In this document: piece after piece, positions 31,867 through 36,947 of the stretch
Layout: every line of letters starts with the position of its first letter
Position numbering within the stretch: the first letter of the stretch is position 1
Made by a program: the position numbers and the translations under genes
Notes under the pieces: generated by a model
The model's input: only the letters and a program-made list of their open reading frames with translations
What the model was told of the DNA's origin: nothing
The model's database searches: none
Source: JBCDBH01 sp039184055
GTDB taxonomy: Bacteria > Acidobacteriota > Thermoanaerobaculia > Multivoradales > J023
Length of the DNA stretch: 36,947 nt
Assembly (NCBI GenBank): GCA_039184055.1
Contig: JBCDBH010000012.1
Coordinates: 1-36,947 of the forward strand
Direction of reading: 5' to 3'

Positions 31867-32784
31867 TCAGATCCGCGAGGGCCGCACGATTCGTGTGCGC
31901 TTATCGGTCAGCTGCTGACTAGTGCCCTGTGCGGAAAGTCCGCTTTGGCATTCTCGTGATTTTCGTTTTCTGGCTAGGCATGACGACGAGGAATACTCGA
32001 CGTATTCCGAGGAGGAGAAACGACGCCAGAGAGCGAAGGGCACGGGAAGGCGAAGCGAAATTCGCGCACAGGGCACTAGATTGTCAAACGCCGCCAATAG
32101 ATCTCGGTCCCGATGAAAGCCACGGCCTCGGATCAGTTCCAGAGCTTGCCGTGTCGTGGCGAGATCCTCATCCGTCGTCACCTGTAGAAGGGCGCGGATG
32201 TCGATGGAGTCCTGCGGGCGAGTCGTGTCGTCACGCGCGAGGATCTTGAGCGCGAGAAGATGAGGTGCGGAAGCGACTGGTACGCTGAGATCTGGGAACA
32301 TTTCGATGGGCTCAGACGAGGCGACAATCTCGAGTTCAATACCCGACGAAGCAAATAGAAGATCGAGAACCACCCCGCCGCCAATCGGCGGCAAGAGCCG
32401 AATGGTCGCCATGCGCCCAGCCGCTTTGTATTCGATGATCGTGACTGGCTGGTAGCCGCGCGCTTGCAGCGACATGGCAAGCGCTTCCGCGTTCCGGTCG
32501 TCTTCAACGACTACAGCGATGTCGACGTCACGGGTAAACCGAGGCTCGGCTCGAACAGCCATTGCTAGGCCACCGACCAAGCACCACGAGTAGCCAAGCT
32601 CATCGAGGTCTGTTCGCGCCTGAGCCAGCGCTCCCTCTAATGTGCTGTCCGGTGTCCAGAATCCACCTCTTCCTTCGGTGTCGCCATAGTCGGCTCCCGA
32701 TCGAGTTTGCAGCCATGCACGGAGTCGCTCGTCGATCTCGGTCTCGGAGTCATGGGGATGACGGCGGCGCAGGTTCTGTCGCAT
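31867..32784 (-). CDS. AbiEii-type nucleotidyltransferase with N-terminal helical domain; 3' end altered by MITE insertion
   Basis: 305 residues from the first ATG (32784). Residues 1-40 belong to a small helical family (MRQNLRRRHPHDSETEID) usually encoded by a separate gene next to such nucleotidyltransferases; here it is joined in frame. Residues 50-236 are the nucleotidyltransferase: WCLVGGLAMAVRAEP with GG at 71-72 and the metal pair D86/D88 in TRDVDIAVV. Homology then stops: residues from about 237 on are translated from an inserted inverted-repeat element and, beyond it, out of frame. Without the insert the gene would read D-N-L-V-S-S-stop, ending at 31908. Upstream, the same frame continues with family-like residues (TPAEKLRIAFDLHRAGVRL) but no start codon, so the 5' end may be damaged too. 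In phage-defence AbiE systems such enzymes are toxins; no AbiEi partner is seen. Confidence 0.72.
   Translation of the reverse strand: MRQNLRRRHPHDSETEIDERLRAWLQTRSGADYGDTEGRGGFWTPDSTLEGALAQARTDLDELGYSWCLVGGLAMAVRAEPRFTRDVDIAVVVEDDRNAEALAMSLQARGYQPVTIIEYKAAGRMATIRLLPPIGGGVVLDLLFASSGIELEIVASSEPIEMFPDLSVPVASAPHLLALKILARDDTTRPQDSIDIRALLQVTTDEDLATTRQALELIRGRGFHRDRDLLAAFDNLVPCARISLRLPVPFALWRRFSSSEYVEYSSSSCLARKRKSRECQSGLSAQGTSQQLTDKRTRIVRPSRI
31919..32079. mobile_element. MITE-like non-autonomous element, 157 bp, with CTAG target duplication
   Basis: The ends CTAGTGCCCTGTGCG (31919-31933) and its exact complement (32065-32079) form 15-base terminal inverted repeats; similarity continues inward with mismatches along nearly the whole element, which is one long imperfect palindrome centred near 31999 (GGAATAC 31990-31996 with GTATTCC 32002-32008). 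CTAG at both outer ends is the likely four-base target duplication. It carries no gene. Removing one CTAG plus the insert restores a natural stop codon in the nucleotidyltransferase gene. The target would suit an IS5-like (YTAR) or IS630-like (TA) transposase supplied from elsewhere; the family is not proven. Confidence 0.85.
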
Positions 32785-32874
32785 GAGACGGACACCGGCT
32801 CTGTGAAGGTCGAAAGCGATTCGTAGCTTCTCGGCTGGTGTTTGATGGTGGGAATCGAAGGCATATTTATATCT

Positions 32875-32886
32875 AATAATATTATT
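32875..32886. promoter_or_regulatory. AT-rich palindrome upstream of the nucleotidyltransferase gene
   Basis: AATAATATTATT is a perfect 12-base palindrome in an A+T-rich patch (about 32860-32890) that stands out from its GC-rich surroundings. It lies where the promoter of the nucleotidyltransferase gene would be, but no -35/-10 pair with good spacing could be fixed. Confidence 0.35.
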
Positions 32887-32950
32887 TTCTGGATCGGTTG
32901 CTTTTGGAAACGATGGCGCTGCTAACCTGGAGAACGTAACGCCGTTGAGA

Positions 32951-33053
32951 TCGTGTGATGTACGGGGTCAGCACGTGGTCGATAACCAGGTCGTCGACAT
33001 CATCTCGTTTCGCGATCTGATCTGATGAAGTAGATGCTCGCGGAACGGGTCTG
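32951..33053 (+). pseudogene. Decayed CBS-domain fragment, copy 1
   Basis: Translation gives HVVDNQVVDIISFRDLI then stop (TGA 33023-33025). This matches the end of a CBS domain, where H-x-P-V-V-D ... V-G-I-I-S-x-R-D-L is typical. Just after, a five-base duplication (ATCTG twice, near 33016-33024) shifts the frame; in the new frame the text continues MK-stop-MLAERV, matching MKQVLAERV of the second fragment at 34043-34069. A frameshift and two stops show it is dead. No 5' part of the gene was found. Confidence 0.65.
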
Positions 33054-33151
33054 CACGTTGGCTTGATTGCCCGCTGAGGTTCAGCTGGACAAGTATCATT
33101 CGCCTTGGTTAAATGGTGAAGTCTCAGAATTTATCAGGAAGTGAGCTCTTG

Positions 33152-33760
33152 ATGAGCGAGTCTGGCAATAGTTTTCCGAGAGATGAAATCGAGCTTCTTC
33201 TTCGTGAGTGGGAAGTCCTAGATAAGAGTGTCCAATGGAATTATGATATTTTCGAAAAGCAACGGAATGCTCTGTTTGTGGCGATAGCTGGCTTGTTCGG
33301 GCTAAGTGGCGCAAAATTTAGTGGTGCTGAATCTGTTTGGGTAGTCGTACCACCAGTCGTCACAATCCTTCTGTACCGAATGCTTGGCCAGATGTACAAC
33401 GTGTCTTGGAAAGGTTTCCGTTGTGCACAGATCGAATTAGAAATTGAGAGCATATTGGACTCAAGGAAATTTTGGCGAATTCACCACAGCCAGGAACGGA
33501 TCTACCACTCTCTCGGGAATCCATATGCATCCACTTATCTGCTAACGGCTCTCTTCTGTGCGGGCGTGATTTGTTTCTCTGCTTGGAAAGGGGGGGAGTT
33601 TCTAGGTGAGTTCAGTGTCTGGTGGAAAGTAGCCTTCCTTCTTTTTACAGGATTTTCCTGTATTTGGTTCGGTGTTCAAGTGATCCTATTCTTGAGGGAT
33701 AGGCAATCACGACTCTTGGTCTCGGTCGCGGATGCGGTCTCACAAGCTAGCCCAGACTAG
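33152..33760 (+). CDS. Four-helix membrane protein of unknown function, AT-rich
   Basis: 202 residues from the ATG at 33152 (MSESGNSFPRDE), preferred because AGGAAGTGAG lies upstream; an in-frame ATG at 33113 would add 13 residues. A cytoplasmic amphipathic helix (DEIELLLREWEVLDKSV) comes first, followed by two pairs of membrane helices: NALFVAIAGLFGLSGA and VWVVVPPVVTILLYRML, then STYLLTALFCAGVICFSAW and WKVAFLLFTGFSCIWFGVQV. The loop between the pairs is long and charged. Codon use is much richer in A/T than the backbone genes, pointing to recent transfer. The gene sits alone between two CBS-domain fragments. It resembles in layout small membrane effectors of defence or toxin systems, but I do not recognise a named family. 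Confidence 0.68.
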   Translation: MSESGNSFPRDEIELLLREWEVLDKSVQWNYDIFEKQRNALFVAIAGLFGLSGAKFSGAESVWVVVPPVVTILLYRMLGQMYNVSWKGFRCAQIELEIESILDSRKFWRIHHSQERIYHSLGNPYASTYLLTALFCAGVICFSAWKGGEFLGEFSVWWKVAFLLFTGFSCIWFGVQVILFLRDRQSRLLVSVADAVSQASPD

Positions 33761-34084
33761 CATTCTCATTGCATTGAGCCCGCCGAGTTACGGGCCGATC
33801 GTTTCTGGGACTTCTTTGCTGCTCGAGCTGAGGCGCTACTGCAGCGGATCGAGTCCGCGACTGGGAAGACGATTACCCGGGATCCCGGGCTTTTCCGTGG
33901 CAGTGTAGAGATCGATGCTTATGACGATGCAAACGAAAATGGGAGGATGCGTGAACAGGCAATCCTGCATGCGACTTCACGACGCTTCGCCCACGTTCAC
34001 GCCGACCGCCAAGTCTTCGGAATCATCTCTTTCCGCGATCTGATGAAACAGGTGCTCGCCGAACGGGTCAGCGAGGCAGCTTGA
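33761..34084 (+). pseudogene. Chimeric gene remnant: unknown C-terminal segment joined to a CBS-domain end, copy 2
   Basis: An open frame with no usable start runs directly on from the stop at 33760. Its first part (EPAELRADRFWDFFAARAEAL, then LQRIESATGKTITRD) resembles the C-terminal helical end seen in some large restriction-like proteins, where W/F-x-x-F-F-x-x-R-x-x-x-L...IE-x-A-x-GK recurs; this match is from memory and weak. The second part (SRRFAHVHADRQVFGIISFRD, split here as SRRFAHVHADRQ and VFGIISFRDLMKQVLAERV) is the end of a CBS domain and is closely similar, in DNA too, to the fragment at 32951-33053. The two parts are joined in frame. The first ATG is at 33948. The stop overlaps the end of the convergent PIN gene by 17 bases. 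Confidence 0.6.
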
Positions 34085-34523
34085 GTCGGTCGTCTTCGTC
34101 TGGGGGCTGAACGTCGAGCCCAAGGTCTCGACTACACCTACGGACCCTCAGGTCGTAGCTCACTACCGAGGTTTCGGGTATCTGCTTCGCAGTGGCGAGT
34201 GCCGTCGAGAGGTGAAGCGCATCCAGCGTGCGAATCGGTGTGCCGGGGAAGCTCTCTCGGGCTCGTTCGACGATCTCTTCGTCGAGTGCCAAAACGACCC
34301 AATCAGCAGTCGTCTCCGTGAGCTTCTGTCGCCACTCGGCAAACTCGTGACTCTGCGCCGTGCCGAGGCGAGCTGCTCGATGGAAGGCACGATCGCACTC
34401 GATCAAGGTGAGGTCCGAGGCGATGACAAACTCGGCGTTTTCTAGCGCTTGATGTGCGGCTTCGCCTCCAGGCTCACCGAGGATCCACGACAATACAGCA
34501 CTGGATTCAGCATAGGCGATCAT
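34068..34523 (-). CDS. PIN-domain ribonuclease toxin (VapC-like)
   Basis: 151 residues, the usual VapC size. Acidic residues of the PIN active site are visible: E6 in MIAYAESSAVLSWILGEPG (where most VapC proteins have Asp), E42 in LTLIECDRAF, D101 in RTLDALHLSTA and D124 in VSYDLRVRR. The Glu at the first position together with the ESSAVL context suggests the subgroup that uses Glu there rather than an inactive enzyme. PIN toxins cleave RNA, often tRNA or rRNA, when their antitoxin is lost. Its ATG overlaps the antitoxin stop by four bases, as is common in toxin-antitoxin operons. The 3' end converges on a CBS remnant. Confidence 0.85.
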   Translation of the reverse strand: MIAYAESSAVLSWILGEPGGEAAHQALENAEFVIASDLTLIECDRAFHRAARLGTAQSHEFAEWRQKLTETTADWVVLALDEEIVERARESFPGTPIRTLDALHLSTALATAKQIPETSVVSYDLRVRRCSRDLGLDVQPPDEDDRLKLPR

Positions 34524-34873
34524 CGCTCACCACGAACCCAGTCCAAGAGCTCGGCCGCCGTGGTTCCGGTTCCAGCGAGTGCGGGCTTTCGAGGTTCCTT
34601 GTAGTGGTTCGGATTGTTCCTGACGATCCGGCGCGCCGTACCTCGGCGCACGAGCTCACGAAGACCTTCCGGAACGTCGGGATCGTCGCTGAGCAACGGG
34701 TCTTCATCTTGCCCTTGGGAGTGGATTGGTAAAGCGAGCTCGGCGATCACTTCGCCGTTGAGCACGATTGAGAACCTCTCTCCTTCGCGTACCCGTTTCA
34801 GATACCGCGCGAGGTGTTTCTCGAGCTCGTCTACTTCGAGGCTGGGCAATATGGTGTCTTCACGACCTGTCAT
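34520..34873 (-). CDS. Phd/YefM-type antitoxin
   Basis: 117 residues. The N-terminal part (ILPSLEVDELEKHLARYLKRV then REGERFSIVLNGEVIAEL) has the Phd/YefM fold pattern: a short strand, a helix ending in L-x-x-V, then the strand-turn G-E-x-x-x-I-x-x-x-G-x-x-x-A. The C-terminal half is loose and charged (LRELVRRGTARRIVRNN), as expected for the toxin-wrapping tail. It would neutralise the PIN toxin encoded four bases overlapping downstream and repress its own promoter. That promoter places the RNA start at the ATG itself, so translation is predicted to be leaderless; accordingly no ribosome site is present before the ATG at 34873. Confidence 0.8.
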   Translation of the reverse strand: MTGREDTILPSLEVDELEKHLARYLKRVREGERFSIVLNGEVIAELALPIHSQGQDEDPLLSDDPDVPEGLRELVRRGTARRIVRNNPNHYKEPRKPALAGTGTTAAELLDWVRGER

Positions 34874-34879
34874 GCACCA

Positions 34880-34908
34880 ATATTAGAAATAAAATCATAT
34901 TTCGTCAA
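34880..34908 (-). promoter_or_regulatory. Promoter of the antitoxin-toxin operon
   Basis: On the minus strand TTGACG (complement of 34903-34908), 17 bases of A/T-rich spacer, then TAATAT (complement of 34880-34885). Both boxes are near consensus. Seven bases on lies the A of the antitoxin ATG (34873), so the mRNA should begin at or next to the start codon. Confidence 0.8.
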
Positions 34909-34960
34909 ATCGGAGGCGTGTCTCTTTATAGAAGAGAATGAAGACCGCATGGGTCACTAC

Positions 34961-35443
34961 TCAAACCGCCGTGGCGGCCTCACACATCCGCTTCAAGAGC
35001 TGAATCTGTGCCGCGTGGTAGATGTCGTGGGCGGGGCAGCCGAAGATGAGGTAGAAGGCGGTTTCTTTGCTGTTCGGGGCGGGGAGATCGAGGCTGTCGT
35101 CGTCGAGGTCGGCGACGAGGTCGCGGAAGATCTTGTGGTAGGTGTCGAGCAGTTTGATGTCGGCTTTGAGCAGCTTGGCGTCGGGCTCGTTGCGAGGAAA
35201 GAAGTTGCTGCCCGGGTAGGGAAAGCTTCCCGCCGCTTCTCGGTCGAAGCGGCGGATGAGGCTGCGTTTCCAATAGGCGAGGTGGACGACGAGCTCGTGG
35301 ATGTTGTTGCGCTCTGGCGCGGGACGCCAAACGGCGGTGTCGGCGTCGACACCGCGTAGCGCGCCACGCAGGTTGGGGCCGTGCCAGGCTTTTTTGCGAT
35401 AGCCCTGGTCGATGGCGGTCAACAGCTGCGTGACGCGACTCAC
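34961..35443 (-). CDS. DinB-superfamily protein (third of three)
   Basis: 160 residues from a GTG start at 35443, ten bases after the transporter gene stop, so probably co-transcribed with it. The DinB signature is clear: W-R-P-A-P-E-R-N-N-I-H-E-L-V-V-H-L-A-Y-W-K with the His at the start of helix two, and CPAHDIYHAAQIQLLKR with the HxxxH pair near the C-terminus. The central segment (PYPGSNFFPRNEPD) is usual for this subgroup. Family reactions include thiol-dependent transferase activity, but none can be assigned here. It is distinct in sequence from the DinB genes at 8671 and 17801. Confidence 0.87.
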   Translation of the reverse strand: MSRVTQLLTAIDQGYRKKAWHGPNLRGALRGVDADTAVWRPAPERNNIHELVVHLAYWKRSLIRRFDREAAGSFPYPGSNFFPRNEPDAKLLKADIKLLDTYHKIFRDLVADLDDDSLDLPAPNSKETAFYLIFGCPAHDIYHAAQIQLLKRMCEAATAV

Positions 35444-35453
35444 CGGCCGGCTC

Positions 35454-36947
<1,494 letters not shown>

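Noticed and set aside
31919..32079. Complete insertion sequence
   Set aside because: 157 bases without a transposase frame; only a non-autonomous element is possible.
33086..33115. Promoter TGGACA-18-TAAATG before the membrane-protein gene
   Set aside because: The -10 matches only three of six positions and the region is A+T-rich, so a chance match is likely.

Overview
The window looks like a chromosome segment of an Acidobacteriota bacterium, possibly of the Thermoanaerobaculia type. That placement is an inference. It rests on the tandem GWxTD/VWA proteins (the VWA form is the one known as the VWFA-related Acidobacterial domain), three DinB-superfamily genes, high G+C with C/G-ending codons, and a CIRCE-controlled groESL operon. 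No rRNA, tRNA, CRISPR array or intact transposase was seen.

Bases 1-30850 are a housekeeping backbone. From the left: the end of one M16 peptidase gene overlapping a second, non-catalytic M16 gene; two tandem secreted GWxTD/VWA proteins; a convergent small GlsB/YeaQ-type membrane protein; a nitronate monooxygenase coupled to a DinB protein; on the minus strand an aldehyde dehydrogenase, an acyl-CoA dehydrogenase and its TetR-family regulator, whose promoter and operator can be read; on the plus strand a membrane-anchored unknown protein, valS and a second DinB protein; on the minus strand an AmpG-like MFS transporter, the 2-oxoglutarate dehydrogenase operon sucA-sucB-lpdA and a GT-C-like membrane protein; then ribBA and groES-groEL on the plus strand. 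Several genes are followed by hairpins. The best terminators follow groEL and the acyl-CoA dehydrogenase gene.

Bases about 30850-34960 form an accessory island that is less GC-rich in places. It holds an array of about fourteen diverged tandem units of about 41 bp, most of which contain a small hairpin whose sequence varies while pairing is kept. It also holds a 157-bp MITE-like inverted repeat inserted six bases before the ancestral stop codon of an AbiEii-type nucleotidyltransferase gene, two decayed CBS-domain fragments flanking an AT-rich four-helix membrane protein of unknown function, and a PIN/Phd-type toxin-antitoxin pair with a near-consensus promoter that predicts leaderless mRNA. 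The hairpin array and the MITE insertion are the least expected content here.

Bases 34961-36947 return to backbone-like sequence: a third DinB protein downstream of an AbgT-family transporter that runs off the right edge.
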